The notes: generated by a model from the sequence alone, not told the origin. Counted from the stretch's first letter, positions 37,544 to 50,047 are shown. The stretch: DNA of 64,000 bases from Phlyctochytrium arcticum (GCA_025602905.1 JAHLKI010000009.1:682001-746000); one strand, 5' to 3'. Made by a program: numbers and translations.

Positions 37544-40050
37544 TCAGATTTGGACCGAGCTAGCAGCTTTCTGCTTCGTATACGCGGCAGCACGATCGTA
37601 AACGCGCTTTTCTACAAGCGCAGCCTGAACTTCTGCGCAATCGACAGTTTCTTTCGAGATTCGGCCAGCGGCAAGACCATGAATACCTCGCACCTCTTTA
37701 TCATCGGTAAGAGCATCCGTCGGATCCAATGCATTTCTACTAATCAGGTCCATGGCCTGCTCGACGCCGCGACAAATGCGATACTTTAATTCTAGAGCAA
37801 GTGCCTCCAGGGGCATGGCCATAGTCTCGGCGTCCCGGTCCTGAGTGGATAACCTGAAGGTTGGGTGGTGAACGTCCTTTGGCTGACTCGATGCCACTTT
37901 GCGGGAAGTACTCCCCCGTTGCGATGATGACGAGGTCCCTTTGAACGATTGTGGGCGACTTTGGGAAGAGTACTGCGCAGGTAATTTTGACGATTTCGCT
38001 GTTGGTGTGCGACCCGAAGGCACCTTTGAGCTTTTCAGAAAGGCAGCACTGCGCTCGAGAATAGGTGTAGGGTGGATCTCCTGATTCCCACCATCATCCT
38101 CGTTGCCAAACCAATCCTCCCCGTCTGGTAGTTCCACTTCTTCCTCTTCCAAGTCCAGACGTCTTTGTGCTCGGTCGACGTCCGACTCTCCTATACCCCA
38201 CTCTTGCAAGAACCCCAGACTGACCGATCCAGACTCATCCGGCCGTCCCGGGGTCAGTGCTGATCGATCAGAGTTTAGCCAGTCTTCGCCAATCAACGTG
38301 CGCAGTCCTCTATTGTAGGTATGCACAAGAGCGCTACAGCAGCTTTTCAAGAAACCCCTTGCGTTTGAGTCCAGGCATGCCAGCTGCAGTATGTTCAAAT
38401 GGACATGCGCGAGATCGTACTGTTGAAGATTATTCAATTGTGGAACAGGAACCACATGGTGAGGTACTATTGGGACTGCTTCTGCTGTGGTTGCCTTGCC
38501 TACAGAAGGATTTGTCCCCGGTATAGTAGCTAGTGGATTTTCCCTGCTAATTGACGATAAGGAAGCTGCGAATGGGCTCTGCGCCAACTGTGGTGCTTTC
38601 GCAAATTGGGAGGTGATGCGTGTTGCTACAGGTTTGCTGCAATCTGATGTGAGATACAGGGTTTGCATCTCGCGGAGGATGGCAAGCTGCGATGGTGGAA
38701 GTAGCGGAGGGGTAGATGCATGAACGCTTGTTTCTGAAATGCAATCCAAGGTCAGACGACCGGTCAGTAGTGCCAGATATTTCAGCCTATCAAGAGCGTT
38801 AATGGAGACTGTTCAATCTGCACTTTGCAACAGCGTAAGAAAACAAGCGGTACCTCAAGCTCACCGGCCAGCTGAGCGGAGACGCTCCTGGACGCGCCCA
38901 ATGATCAACGTCTCCTCGCATTCGCGCTTCAGCGTCCCAACGCAGGATGAAGACTGTCTCTAGCACACGTTGCAAGACATCCAATGGAAAGTCGGAACTG
39001 AGCGAGCCGAAAATCAGAAGGGCGAGGATAGCACGCGACGCTATCGTACTTGTATCATTCTCTAGGATAAGCTGAGATGATGGCACTGCGTCTTTCTCGA
39101 TTGGTGCATTCCGTGTTCCGTGGCCCCTACGTGGTGCCTGAGATATGTGTCCGCCACCAGTGATAAAGCTGAGTAAAATTCCTTTGGCAATTTGAGGATT
39201 ATTGATTGCACTCGAAAGATGTTTCAACACCCTACGCTCCAGGTCTTGACTCAAAATATGCAATCGCCACATATCTCGGTCTACGCCCATGTAGAACTCT
39301 GCCGGTATTCCTTCTAGGTACTCTTTAGCCCATTTGGACCATATCCTGCCTTTCTCAGTTGCCTTGTGTCGGGTTCCATTATTATTATCGTCCGCCTTTT
39401 CCGTGGCCTTAAAAACAGTCGAAAATGGGACAAATTCGCGGTCCATCAAGTCAAATAGTCGCTGCTTTGTGGATACCGCGAGGCCATGCTGCGACGTCCC
39501 TTCCCCCCTCACTGCATCTGTCCATTTTTTCCGCTCATCCCAGGTGACTACCACTCCATCTAGCATCCATACTTCGGGCAAGGTAAAGACAGCAAATCCC
39601 CTGCGCTCTGGCGGCCCCTCAGAGAGAAGAAGATTGGGACAGCCAATGCAACGAAGCTGCAAGATTTTGACCGATCGCAAGGATTTCTGCAGTGTGAGAA
39701 AGTCGATAGAGGTGAAGGAGAGGTCTAGCAGACCCAGTGCCTGAAAGGCGCTAATAAAATCAAGGTGGTGCAATGGAAGGTTGCGACAACCCGAAAGGCT
39801 GAGGGTCCAGAGCGACGTGTACGCTACCACATTTTGCAAGGGCTTGAGGTTGTTGGACGTGATAGTAAGATGCTCAATGGATTGCGTTGATACATTTGAC
39901 TGATCTCTACCCTTTGCAATCGCACGCTATGGTCAGTACAAATGCTGTATGGATCAAATCATCATCCATTTACCGATCTGCTATTTGCATGCCTTGAGGT
40001 AAAACAGCAAGGCGTGCTTGCGGCATGGATACGCGAAAGAATGCAGACAT
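37544..40050 (-). CDS. Leucine-rich repeat protein of unknown role
   Basis: About 800 residues. Start ATG at 40050 (MSAFFRVSMPQARLAVLP; an in-frame ATG at 40113 is the alternative). Intron 39907-39973 joins MQIADR to DQSNVSTQSIEHLTITSNNL. LRR units: YTSLWTLSLSGCRNLPLHHL, FQALGLLDLSFTSIDFL and SVKILQLRCIGCPNLLL, then an LRR-cap-like stretch (LPEVWMLDGVVVTWDERKKW). The rest is helical and then Ser-rich with an acidic patch (DLEEEEVELPDGEDWFGNED). Another intron near 38750-38800 separates the two large exons. LRR-cap proteins of this layout include cilia-associated and scaffold families, but I cannot name one. Confidence 0.7.
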
Positions 40051-40294
40051 TTTCTTCTCATCGTGAACTGGAGCATGATCATTCTGGGATTTTCTTCGAG
40101 TACCTTCAAGCATTACGGTTCGATGAAGGAGACGCAGGTATCCAGGTCGACGCGCCGGCCGGACGCGACGTGTCGACGTGTCGTGAGAATGCTCATTTAG
40201 CAGATTTGGATAATGGATTTGCAGTCGGTGCCCGAGCAAGGTTTGATGCTGGGTTTGGAGCTGGGTTTTGGAGCTTCAACTTTCGCACACCAAA

Positions 40295-41743
40295 ATGGAT
40301 CTATACCCGCACATTTTTCACGAGAAGGTTCGCCTTGGGTGTATCCTGTTTCGGCATATCTAACGTTTTCTCTCAGCAAGAAGGCCAGCTTTGCGCCCAA
40401 CATGCGCTCAATGCCCTTTTGCAAGGCGCGTACTTTACTGCCGTAGATCTTGCCGACATCGCCCGGCAACTAGATGCTGTTGAGCTTGAGGTACTTTACG
40501 CAGTGGTTCGAAAAACAATCGCATCTTAACAAATTTGTAAAGGCAATGGCAGAAGGGAATGTTGGGGGACTGGAAACTGCTGAATACCAACGTTTTGTAA
40601 AGGAAGGTTCTTCAAATTACGATGACAGCGGTACGGGTCTTCAATCGTTCTACTCGGAAAGAGACCGTCAGAACTTATATGGTTGTGCATGATCTTAGGC
40701 TTCTTTTCGGTACAAGTTATCTCAAAAGCCCTCAGCGTTTGGAATCTCGGCATTACTCCGATTCGCTCGCCACAAGCTAGTTCTGCTCGATCCAACCCAG
40801 CGTACGTACCTGAAGAAAGGAGAGTGATCAATTTATTCTCAATCTCATGTGGTTCTATGCATGTCTCAGGCAAGAATGTGCATTTATATGTAATCTGCAA
40901 GAACATTGGTTCACATTGCGGAAATTTGGAAAGTCTGCTGCTAGGTGAGCAAGTTGTTAAGCTACATCCGAGTGTGCCCACGAAATGCAATTAACGAAAA
41001 TGGAAGATGGTACAACCTGAACTCTGTATATGACGGTCCTGAATACGTTTCAGAAACATTCTTGGTAAGATGTCATTGTTCTGAGAGATCTCTGTTTCAC
41101 TACTCATTGTGCATTCAGGGACTTCTCCTTGCGCAACTTGAGAATGAAGGTTATTCCATTTTTGTTGTTGAGGGAGCCTTACCGGAAAGCGAGGCGGATT
41201 TATTCGCATCAAATGATCCCATACCTGACCCATCGCAAATTCCAAAGGGGCCATCGAAAGATCGCCTGTTACAACAAAACAAAGGCTCCAAATCCGGCGT
41301 AAAGGCCTCTACTGGATTGGGGCGATCACAAGAAGATGAGCTTGCAGCAGCTATCGCACTAAGTTTAGGGCAAGAGGTACCGTCCGATGCATCTGGAGTT
41401 GTGGATCTATCCACAATTATGGACGATGATGAGAATGATGAAGACTTGAAAAGAGCATTAGCACAAAGTATAGAGGAGGGTGGAGTAGACTCAAAATCAC
41501 TGCAAGATGCTATCAATGCTAGCATGAAGGAAGATGAAGAACGGCTTATGCGCGAAGCGATGGAGGCTAGCCTGAAGCGATCCGGTAATTACCCTTCCAT
41601 TTATTTGTACCTTCCCAAATCTCATCCATTTTTCATCTATAGCGGATGAGATCTCAACGGAAACTCCAAATGCTCCCGCTGAAGAGGTTTCTGCTAAGGA
41701 AATTCGCAGACGCCGCTTAGACCGCTTCTCTACCCCGCAATAA
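40295..41743 (+). CDS. ATXN3: Ataxin-3-type Josephin deubiquitinase
   Basis: Cysteine protease that trims ubiquitin chains. Exon 1 is MDLYPHIFHEK; after an intron QEGQLCAQHALNALLQG carries the catalytic Cys in the standard context. MAEGNVGGLETAEYQRFVKE, SNYDDSG joined to FFSVQVISKALSVWNLGITP, and ECAFICNLQEHWFTLRKFG (catalytic His) joined to NGRWYNLNSVYDGPEYVSE (catalytic Asn) complete the Josephin domain. LLLAQLENEGYSIFVVEGAL and PESEADLF follow. The tail holds several ubiquitin-interacting motifs (LAAAIALSLGQE, LKRALAQSIEEG, LMREAMEASLKRS) and ends IRRRRLDRFSTPQ. No polyglutamine tract. About seven introns. Confidence 0.95.
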
Positions 41744-41899
41744 TCCAATAGACTAGCACTCTCCATGTATATATGTACAACCCACGCCACATTCCATTTC
41801 CAATTATTCTCAGAATCGAACGTTCAACGTCGGATTGGTGGGTGGCTTAGTAGTCGTCGCGTGCGGGTTTTGCGGGGAAAAGACCTCGACGATCGCCGA

Positions 41900-43651
41900 A
41901 TGTTGGACGCGCAACACGGAATGTCTGGGCAAGCAAGGGCCCCCCTGTCCATATCCAATCGACCAGGCAAAGGGCGCTCCTTTATCGTAGATACTTGCCA
42001 AAGAGCAGGAACAGTTCTACTGCGGACCCGGCCATATGCAGTTGTGCCGGATTGTGGTTCGCGTCGAAATGTTTGCGGTTTCTGCGTGCGTATATCCCTG
42101 AACCCTTCCCATACCGAGACTCCCTTCAATCAAGACAATCAAAAAGGGCCAAGCAGCTCATCCGTTCAAAGCCCTGCTCAGCTTCCATTTCACTGTGCAT
42201 GCGAACAAGTCTTCTATTGCAGTGAAGAGTGCCAAACACAAGACTGGCAAGCTTTTCATAATGTCGAGTGCGGTTTCCTCAAAGACTTGTTCTTGGCAGG
42301 AGTTGCAGTTCCCTTGCTTCAAGATCGTATAGGATCAGACTCAGAGACCGAGGACTTGGTTGTTCCAAATCGAGAGGGGTTCGATTCATATACATTGGAT
42401 TTCCTATGGATGCTCATGCGGATTGTGACCAGGAGGGCATGCGAACTGGCCTCAGATTCGACAAGTATCGCAAAGGAAAAGGTTTCTCGTGCGGAGTCGC
42501 CCGCATCGGATACCAGTAGTGCTGGTGATTCTGACGAGAGTGCTTTCAGCGAGCATGCAGCTGTGGACGGTACTAGTCGCTTCTCAGAAGAGAGCTCAGA
42601 GAGAACTTGCTCTGCTGGGTCGGCGACACAGGCTGGCGCATTCAAGGATGTTTGGGAGCTGTGCTCGAACGCGACTCTATTCCCGAGAGAACGAATCACG
42701 CACTTCATTAAAGTAGCGAAATGTTTAGCCAGCTTTGTGAGGACGGCCCTGATACCCTTTTTTGAAACAAGAGCGCTGCATCCCTTCAAAATAGAGGAAG
42801 CTGACTTGTTGCCGCCAGCATCACTGGAGACCGTGCTATCGGAACATGAGCCCCTTCCCTCTCTCGAGGCATCGTTACTTGATCTCATTTGTAAAGAGGA
42901 GTGCAACTCGTTCGGCTTGTACAGCTTTACATACAAAGGCTCTTCCTCGCCACGCCAGGGATACGCCTTAGGATTGTACTCGTTGGCGGTCTTCTTCAAC
43001 CACTCCTGCGTTCCCAATACCGGTCATATAACGAGGGGCGCACATACAGACCCGGAAGGCGCAATGTCAAAGCGCGGAATCATCAAGCTGGGCCGAAAAT
43101 CGCTTCCTGTCACTCCTTCAGAGGCGTGGGATTTGCATGGAAATGGAGCGGAGATGCTATTTTATGCATTGAAAGACCTTTCGGCTGGAGAAGAGGCGCT
43201 GATCTCATACGTGGAACTGGGGAGTTCTGGCGATCAAAGCCTCGAAAGCGGTCGGAACCGACGGAAAATGCTAAACACCTACTTTTTCTTTCAATGTGAT
43301 TGTCGACGATGCGATGACGATCGAGGAAATGAAGAATCCATGCGGACTGAACAACTTCCCCCCGGACTATCTGATTCTATTGCCAACGAGTTACACGCCA
43401 TGTCCTGTAATAAGAGCAATTGCCGGGGATGGTTCGCCCCAGAAAACCTAGGAGATCGTCATAATCGCTTCTTGGACGCGACCCAAACAAGCACCGGGTC
43501 CGAACGATCCATCGATACAATCAACAAGCGCAATGACAGCGGGAAAGATCTTAAATCATTAAATAGATTGCAAAACATAGAGTCAAGTAGGGGCACGGCG
43601 GCACCCCACGAAGCCTGGATATGTGAGGGATGTGGCCGGACTCGTGCATGA
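41900..43651 (+). CDS. SET and MYND domain protein (SMYD-like lysine methyltransferase)
   Basis: Frame is open from 41765, 22 bp after the ATXN3 stop, but the ATG at 41900 (MLDAQHGMSGQARAPL) or at 41921 fits the family N-terminus better. TVLLRTRPYAVVPD starts the split SET domain. The MYND zinc finger reads VCGFC...FHCACEQVFYCSEECQ...WQAFHNVEC. An inserted Ser-rich linker follows, then the SET core: GLYSLAVFFNHSCVPNTGHI (NHSC motif) and AGEEALISYVEL (SAM/substrate Tyr). The post-SET Cys cluster is YFFFQCDCRRCDDD, with further C-x-x-C pairs (MSCNKSNCRGW, WICEGCG). About 580 residues, single exon. Substrate unknown. Confidence 0.85.
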   Translation: MLDAQHGMSGQARAPLSISNRPGKGRSFIVDTCQRAGTVLLRTRPYAVVPDCGSRRNVCGFCVRISLNPSHTETPFNQDNQKGPSSSSVQSPAQLPFHCACEQVFYCSEECQTQDWQAFHNVECGFLKDLFLAGVAVPLLQDRIGSDSETEDLVVPNREGFDSYTLDFLWMLMRIVTRRACELASDSTSIAKEKVSRAESPASDTSSAGDSDESAFSEHAAVDGTSRFSEESSERTCSAGSATQAGAFKDVWELCSNATLFPRERITHFIKVAKCLASFVRTALIPFFETRALHPFKIEEADLLPPASLETVLSEHEPLPSLEASLLDLICKEECNSFGLYSFTYKGSSSPRQGYALGLYSLAVFFNHSCVPNTGHITRGAHTDPEGAMSKRGIIKLGRKSLPVTPSEAWDLHGNGAEMLFYALKDLSAGEEALISYVELGSSGDQSLESGRNRRKMLNTYFFFQCDCRRCDDDRGNEESMRTEQLPPGLSDSIANELHAMSCNKSNCRGWFAPENLGDRHNRFLDATQTSTGSERSIDTINKRNDSGKDLKSLNRLQNIESSRGTAAPHEAWICEGCGRTRA

Positions 43652-44008
43652 GAATGTATTAGAAGTGATATCTAGTAGATTTGGTTTTGATGAAAAACAA
43701 TAGAGTGTAAATTAGCAGTTCTCTCAGCTTTTTTGCAGGTTTTGATTGCCTGTCTGCTGGATCAGTGGATCTTCAATTTGAATTTTGACCTGTGCTGCGC
43801 GAGCGGCTCGAACTGGGTTGTGACATGACACTCCTCCATTTCCCACAGCCATCTCCAAAGAACATCTGTAACCTGACATCTTTCCTATTGACACCTTGAT
43901 ACAGCAAGCCTGAAGGCCCGTTACATCCCTAGGAAACACCGCTCTATTTCCTTGGACGTTTCACCTCACAATCTAGAAAGCTGCCAGTAAAAACAAATCG
44001 AAAGCAAG
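43652..44008. other. Spacer SMYD-like to VPS9 gene
   Basis: About 355 bp between genes on the same strand. No ORF or motif of note. Confidence 0.45.
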
Positions 44009-45913
44009 ATGGTAGACTACGAGCATTTTCTCAATCAGCTGCGGCAAAAAGAAGCCTCGCCGTTAATGGACCACTTCCGAGGGTAGGACTCACCAAAGGC
44101 TGCAACTCATCTCGGGGCCGTTCTCACTCTTGGTGCACAGGTTCCTTGCGCGATTCAACTCCGAAAAGAGACCAATTATGCAACAACGAAAGTTGGTAGC
44201 CAGTTTTCTTTCATTCATTTATGGAGAGTCTCTGCAGGTAAAGCAAATTTGTGGATCGTAGCTTGAGCCATGTCGTTTGGTATATTAAGATTATGTTTTC
44301 TAGAATGAGATATTTGCAGAGTCAGCAGAAGATGAGGAATTGGAAAACATTCGTGAAGGTTGGGAAAAGGTTGGTCTAGACTGGCAACGAAGGTTTTAGG
44401 CATTTGAAACTGGTCTAACTTACTTTTCAGCTGGTTATGATGAACATTTATGATCAAGTCTTTGGCGGCCCAGGAACAGATGACTTGAAGATGGGCGCGA
44501 CACTGCATAAAAAGATAGAAACCTTCCAATGGCTGCAGGTATGGATTTACATGAAAAACTGTGCCTAACGTGGATCTGATCAATGTCCAGGAATCTCACC
44601 TGGACCTGCCATTTTCATTCCATCATACCCTGGAAATAGCCCAGGCAGAGATGCTACGAGTTAACGGGTTCCGGGCGCCGCGGGACAAGCTCGTCATTCT
44701 GCAAAATACCACTCAGCTTGTTGTAGATTTGATCAAAAAGGCTTCGGAAGAGAATGCAGGAAACGACCATCTCTTGCCGACACTGATTTTGACCATTGTC
44801 CGAGCGAATCCACCAAATTTAATTGGCAACATCAAATATATCCTGCGCTTCCGAAACCAGACAGAGCTGGAAAAGGGTCCTAATCAGTACTGTTTGACCA
44901 ATCTCATGAGTGCGGTCAGCTTCATATACAATATGACCCCAAAGAGTCTGACGCTTACGGACGAAGAGAAAACAAAGTACGGCGTTTCTAAAGACCTTCC
45001 CAACCGCCCTGATGACGGATCACCCTCTTCATCGGGTGGGCAAAGGACTGCGGACGGACCGCAAGTTTCACAACTGGCATCTAAAGTGTATACGCAGACA
45101 TCCGGATGGTTTAATACCTTGATTAGAGAGGCCAAGGTGTTTGGAGAGCAGGCCGCGGGAAAGGTTGATGGGTTCGTCAATCAAGTCATGGCTGACAGCG
45201 ATGAGGAAGAAGAGTTACAGGAGCGGCAACAGCAATCTCGTCGAGCTCCAACCCTTCCACCACGCGGTGCAGGCGATGACGCTCAATATCCGGGACGCTT
45301 GAGCGAAAGCACTAATGATTTCCTGGCACAGTCTCGCCATCAGGGAGAGTGGTTTATGCAACCGTCCCCGGGAGTTTCTCCCATTACTCCAGAGGGTGGC
45401 CATCTGCCAATCGAACCCGTACTTCCACCACGACCAGCGACAGGACGACAGCCGCTTTCGCCAGCCAACCCGGCTGAAGTAGAGGACTATGAATTGCAGC
45501 TCGCGATGGCTCTTTCGCTCTCGAGTATGGAAGAGGACAAGAAGCGCCGCGTTGGCGAGACTGCCAACTTGTTGGGTCTGGAGGGTTCTGATGAGGGCAC
45601 AGATCGTGGGAACTCGCCACATAATTTGGTGGATGTCGCCGATGAGGGAGAACCAGCAACTGGAAATTCGTCATTAGGGAATGAGGGTTCATCTGCAACA
45701 GATGCAAAGCCGTATGTGATTCCTTCTGATACGGATGCACAGCGCGATCAGTCAAAGACACCGCCCACTATTACAGTTGCGTCAGATCCTGAGGATGATG
45801 TACCTCTTTTGCCATCCTCAGCAAAGGGTAAGGTGGAAGCTAGTCCACAAAAGACAGTTGACGGACCAAGTGCCGGAGATGAGAAGGTTGCGGAAGGCGC
45901 AAGTCTTATATAG
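44009..45913 (+). CDS. VPS9: VPS9-domain Rab5 guanine nucleotide exchange factor
   Basis: Activates Rab5/Vps21 GTPases on endosomes. Start MVDYEHFLNQLRQKEASPLM (ATG 44009); an intron then joins RG to FLARFNSEKRPIMQQRKLVA. The VPS9 catalytic domain is complete: QVFGGPGTDD, QESHLDLPFSFHHTLEIAQA, RAPRDKLVILQNTTQLVVDL, NDHLLPTLILTIVRANPPNL (catalytic Asp region), CLTNLMSAVSFIYNM. The tail is Pro/Ser-rich with a UIM-like motif (LQLAMALSLSSME) near 45490-45530, where yeast Vps9 instead uses a CUE domain to bind ubiquitin. Four introns, all in the N-terminal third. About 560 residues. Confidence 0.93.
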
Positions 45914-46027
45914 ATGATTGGTGGAAATGCCTGGCATCAACTTATACTCGTCCTTGTACATGTAGTTTCTTTCACCAAATACATATTTACGTGTGATTTT
46001 TGTTTTAAATACATTGGATAGAATTTA

Positions 46028-47284
46028 CTACAGTTTGCTGAGCTCTTTCTTCAGAGCATCTGCCACGGCTTGGCCCATTTGCGTTGTTCCCACCTGTCCA
46101 CCAAGATCCCGCGTTCGCAAACCCTGCTCATCAAGAACAGTTGCGACTGCAGCCTCAATAGCAGCGGCTTCCTTCTCGAGACCCAGCGAGTATCGCAAGA
46201 GCATAGCTACGGAAAGAATGGTGCCGACGGGGTTGGCAATGCCTATAAGCATGATTTTCAGGTTAGTTTTCTCTATATCCTCACCATGTTAAGTACAAAG
46301 GATAGCATACCTTGTCCAGCAATGTCGGGCGCACTGCCATGAATCGGCTCATACAGTCCTGTGCTCATACCTCCCCATCCGCTCAGCGATGCTGATGGAA
46401 GTAGTCCCAAACTACCGGGAATGACACTCGCTTCATCCGACAGAATATCCCCAAACATGTTTTCGGTCAGCACAATTCCATTGAGCTTCCGCGGGTTTTG
46501 CACGAGCAACATGGCGGCCGAGTCGACCAGATTATGTGAAAGGGGGACAGTAGGAAACTCCTTGGCAAGTGTTTCGGTGACAACCTTGCGCCAGAGGCGG
46601 GATGTAGCAAGAACGTTGGCCTTGTCGATGGATGTAATGGGCAGAGGTGGGTTTTGGAGGGTAGCAAGGGTACCGGCAATTCGGGTGATTCGCTCAACCT
46701 CTGCGACCGAGTACTCCATCGTGTCCCATGCTACGCCTTGCGCGTTTGTTTCCTGCCGGCGACCAAAGTAGATTCCGCCCGTCAGTTCCCGAACGACTGT
46801 GAATGAGCATCCTTTCACGACTTCCTCCTTGAGGGGAGAGTGCTTGAGCAGGGTTTTGCCAGGGAAGATACAAGGGCGAATGTTGGCATAAAGATCCAGT
46901 TCCTTGCGCAATTTCAGGAGACCAGCCTCGGGACGGGCAGGGTTTGGGTTCTCAGCTGTAGCCGGGCGGGGCCATTGAGGACCACCTACGGCTCCAAGGA
47001 GAATAGCACTGGCGGCTTTGCAAGCGTTCAGAGTCTTGTCGGGCAAGGGAGAGGCTGGATTCACTGATTTTTAGCATGGAGTCCGCAGTCATGTCGCTAC
47101 TGCACATACCGGTTGCGTCGATGGCGCTTCCACCAATCAATTCTTCGGAAAATTCAAAGTCGAGTCCCAGGGCCTTGCCCCGGACACTGGCCACCAGTTC
47201 CAACAACTTGCGACCCTCGGCGACAATCTCGGGCCCAATTCCGTCCCCGGGGAGCAAAACAATCTTGACCGTCTTTGTTGTCAT
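46028..47284 (-). CDS. LEU2: 3-isopropylmalate dehydrogenase
   Basis: Leucine biosynthesis: oxidative decarboxylation of 3-isopropylmalate. Starts [20 protein letters not shown] (ATG 47284). Two introns, one after [10 protein letters not shown] and one after DIAGQG. Motifs: [36 protein letters not shown], substrate/metal site [20 protein letters not shown] and [15 protein letters not shown]. The last exon reads [20 protein letters not shown]. About 375 residues, complete. Head to head with ILV2 across 457 bp. Confidence 0.97.
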
Positions 47285-47741
47285 TGTGCTTTTCGTTTTG
47301 TTGTTGTATTGGTGCTTTAGATGATAGCTGTGATGCTTGAGATTCTTCCAATTGGATGAGTGTCAGATTCTCGGCAGATTCTCAGCACAGATCTTCCATT
47401 TGTCCCGAAATGACAAGATGACGGCTGTGCATCAGATCCTGGGGTAGGCGCTGATTGGCTGCCCAAGATCTGATCGTATGACTGTGCCGCCCCTTTATCT
47501 GTGGCTGCTGCGCGACACGAGAGGATGCAGTTTTTGATCCGCTCGATTCCGCCCGCCGGATTTAAACGAAAAAACCAAGGCCCCCGGTGTTCTTTTTTCT
47601 TTTCCCAAAGCGTTTTTTTCCTGCGTCGGCAAACGTATAAAGGAGCAGCAGATCGACCCAAGGCTGTTCGACTTCTGGAACCACACTTTCAAGCGAACTC
47701 CCAGCTTGCCGATCTCTCCACAACAAACGCCTAGGAACGAA
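47285..47741. promoter_or_regulatory. Shared divergent promoter of LEU2 and ILV2
   Basis: 457 bp between the two start codons. On the plus strand a TATA box (TATAAAGG, 47636-47643) lies about 100 bp before the ILV2 ATG. A C/G-rich block CCGCCCGCCGG (47549-47559) resembles, but does not match, a Zn-cluster (Leu3-type CCGGNNCCGG) site. Common control of two branched-chain amino acid genes is an inference from layout. Confidence 0.55.
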
Positions 47742-50047
47742 ATGCTGGCGTCCGCCTCAAGACAGACTTGTCGAGCTGCGCTGCGGTCGCAACGATGCTC
47801 GAGGCCTGCACTTTCTTCTCACCGAATGCAGAGCTCAGCAGCAAGGTAAATATCACGTTCTTATGTTTGGTTAGAGGATAGGACTAACTTTTGTCGTCCT
47901 CACAGCCTCAAGGTAAAGCAAAGCGAAACGGCATATGCAGCGGAGCACATCACCCACACCGAGACACCCCCAACAGCAACCACTCAACCATTCCAAGAAA
48001 AGCCCCAAGCACACCTTTCCTCCGCTCTTCCCAGCTTCAAACCATCTCGACCTTCAAAATCAAACCAGAATGCCTCCCAGGGCAAGCCCAATGCTGCCTC
48101 TACCGCCGCTGATTCCAGTTTTGTTGGTATGACTGGTGGCGAAATCTTTCACGAAATGATGCTGCGTCAAAATGTCAAAACCATCTTTGGATATCCCGGA
48201 GGTGCCATTTTGCCCGTCTACGATGCCATCTACAACAGCGACTATTTTGATTTTGTCCTCCCAAGACACGAACAGGGTGCCGGTCATATGGCAGAGGGAT
48301 ACGCACGCGTCACTGGCAAACCCGGAGTGGTTTTGGTCACATCTGGCCCAGGAGCAACCAATGTCATTACCCCAATGCAGGATGCCCTATCTGACGGAAC
48401 ACCTATGGTAGTTTTCTGCGGACAAGTTCCAACCTCGGCCATTGGAACGGACGCTTTCCAGGAAGCGGACATGTTGGGCATTAGCCGAGCTTGTACAAAG
48501 TGGAATGTTATGGTCCGCGACGTTGCAGAGCTCCCACGACGAATCAACGAAGCCTTTGAAATTGCTACATCAGGTCGTCCTGGTCCGGTTCTCGTAGATC
48601 TCCCCAAGGACGTTACCGCTGGAACTCTTACTCGTGCCATCACTGGTGGTATCGGCTCATTTATCCCCGGTCGGCGCCCGTACGCCATTGACCAAGAGCC
48701 TTCACCACAGACCATGAAGAACATTGAAGCTGCCGCTAACGCATTGAACCGGGCATCAAAACCTATCCTGTACGTTGGACAAGGAATGCTTGCGTCCCCG
48801 GAAGGCCCTGCAATTTTGCGAGAGTTGGTGGAGCGATCCAATGTCCCTGTCACAACCACTTTGCAAGGATTGGGCGCTTTTGATGAGGAAGACCCACGCA
48901 GTCTGCACATGCTCGGCATGCATGGATCTGCCTACGCCAACCTGGCCATGCAGACGGCAGATGTCATTCTGGCCCTCGGAGCCCGCTTCGACGACCGAGT
49001 CACTCTTAACCTGAAAAGTAAGCTCATCAATGCTATTTCTGCTGTATCATTCAGATTCTGATGCTTTTCCCCCCACAACAGAGTTTGCTCCAGCTGCGAA
49101 GATGGCTGCTATGAAGGGCCGTGGCGGTATCTTCCACTTTGAGATTTTGCCCAAGAACATCAACAAAGTTGTCGAATCTACTCTGGCCATCGAAGGCGAT
49201 GTAGCTACCAACATCAAACACATGCTCGAATTTGTCAAGCACAAGCCGCGAAATGATTGGTTTGCGCAATTGGCGACCTGGAAGCGCAAATACCCATTCA
49301 CTTTTGAACCAAGTCTCCCTGGAGAAAAATTGAAACCCCAGGCTGTTATTCAGGAACTCAACCGTCAAGTAGCGCACCAAAAGGAAAATGTTATTATTAC
49401 AACCGGTGTGGGTCAGCATCAAATGTGGGCTGCACAATACTACAGATGGCGAACACCCCGGTCTTTTGTCACTTCTGGAGGTTTGGGTACGATGGGTTTC
49501 GGACTTCCTGCCGCGATTGGGGCCAAGGTGGCTCACCCCGACAAGATTGTCGTTGACATCGACGGTGATGCCTCGTTTTCCATGACTGGCATGGAAATGA
49601 TGACTGCTCGCCAACACAACATTGGAGTCAAGGTCCTGATCCTGAACAATGATTTCCAAGGCATGGTCAAGCAATGGCAAGACTTGTTTTACGACAAGCG
49701 TTACTCTGGAACCCAAATGCGAAACCCCGATTTCGTCAAGTTTGCCGAATCGATGGGTTGCAAGGGACTCCGAGTCCGCACCATGGAAGACCTTCCCGGC
49801 GTCATGCAAGAATTTTTGGAAACGGATGAGCCAGTCATTCTTGACGCTGTGGTCACCAAGCACGAGCACGTTTACCCCATGGTTCCCGCCGGAAAGGGTC
49901 TGCACGAGGTAAGCCACATTTGTTCTCCCCTCTATACCGTGTGAATTTTGCGCTAACTTGTTTATTTTCTTCTCAAAGATGGAACTTGGCCTCATGGAAC
50001 TCGACGAGCCAAATCACAAGTTTGCCAATTCATACCTTTCGCCGTAG
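47742..50047 (+). CDS. ILV2: Acetolactate synthase (acetohydroxyacid synthase) catalytic subunit
   Basis: First common step of valine and isoleucine synthesis; ThDP-dependent, mitochondrial. The N-terminus MLASASRQTCRAALRSQRCS is an Arg/Ser-rich presequence. An intron near 47850-47905 separates it from a linker and the core, which begins MTGGEIFHEMMLRQNVKTIF. Motifs: PGGAILPVYDA, FVLPRHEQGAGHMAEGYARV with the catalytic Glu, SGPGATNVITPMQDALSDGT, the FAD-binding middle domain (KPILYVGQGM; LGARFDDRVT), and the ThDP/Mg motif IDGDASFSMTGMEMMTARQH with LILNNDFQGMVKQWQ. Further introns near 49018-49081 and 49908-49978; the last exon ends FANSYLSP. About 680 residues. Confidence 0.97.
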
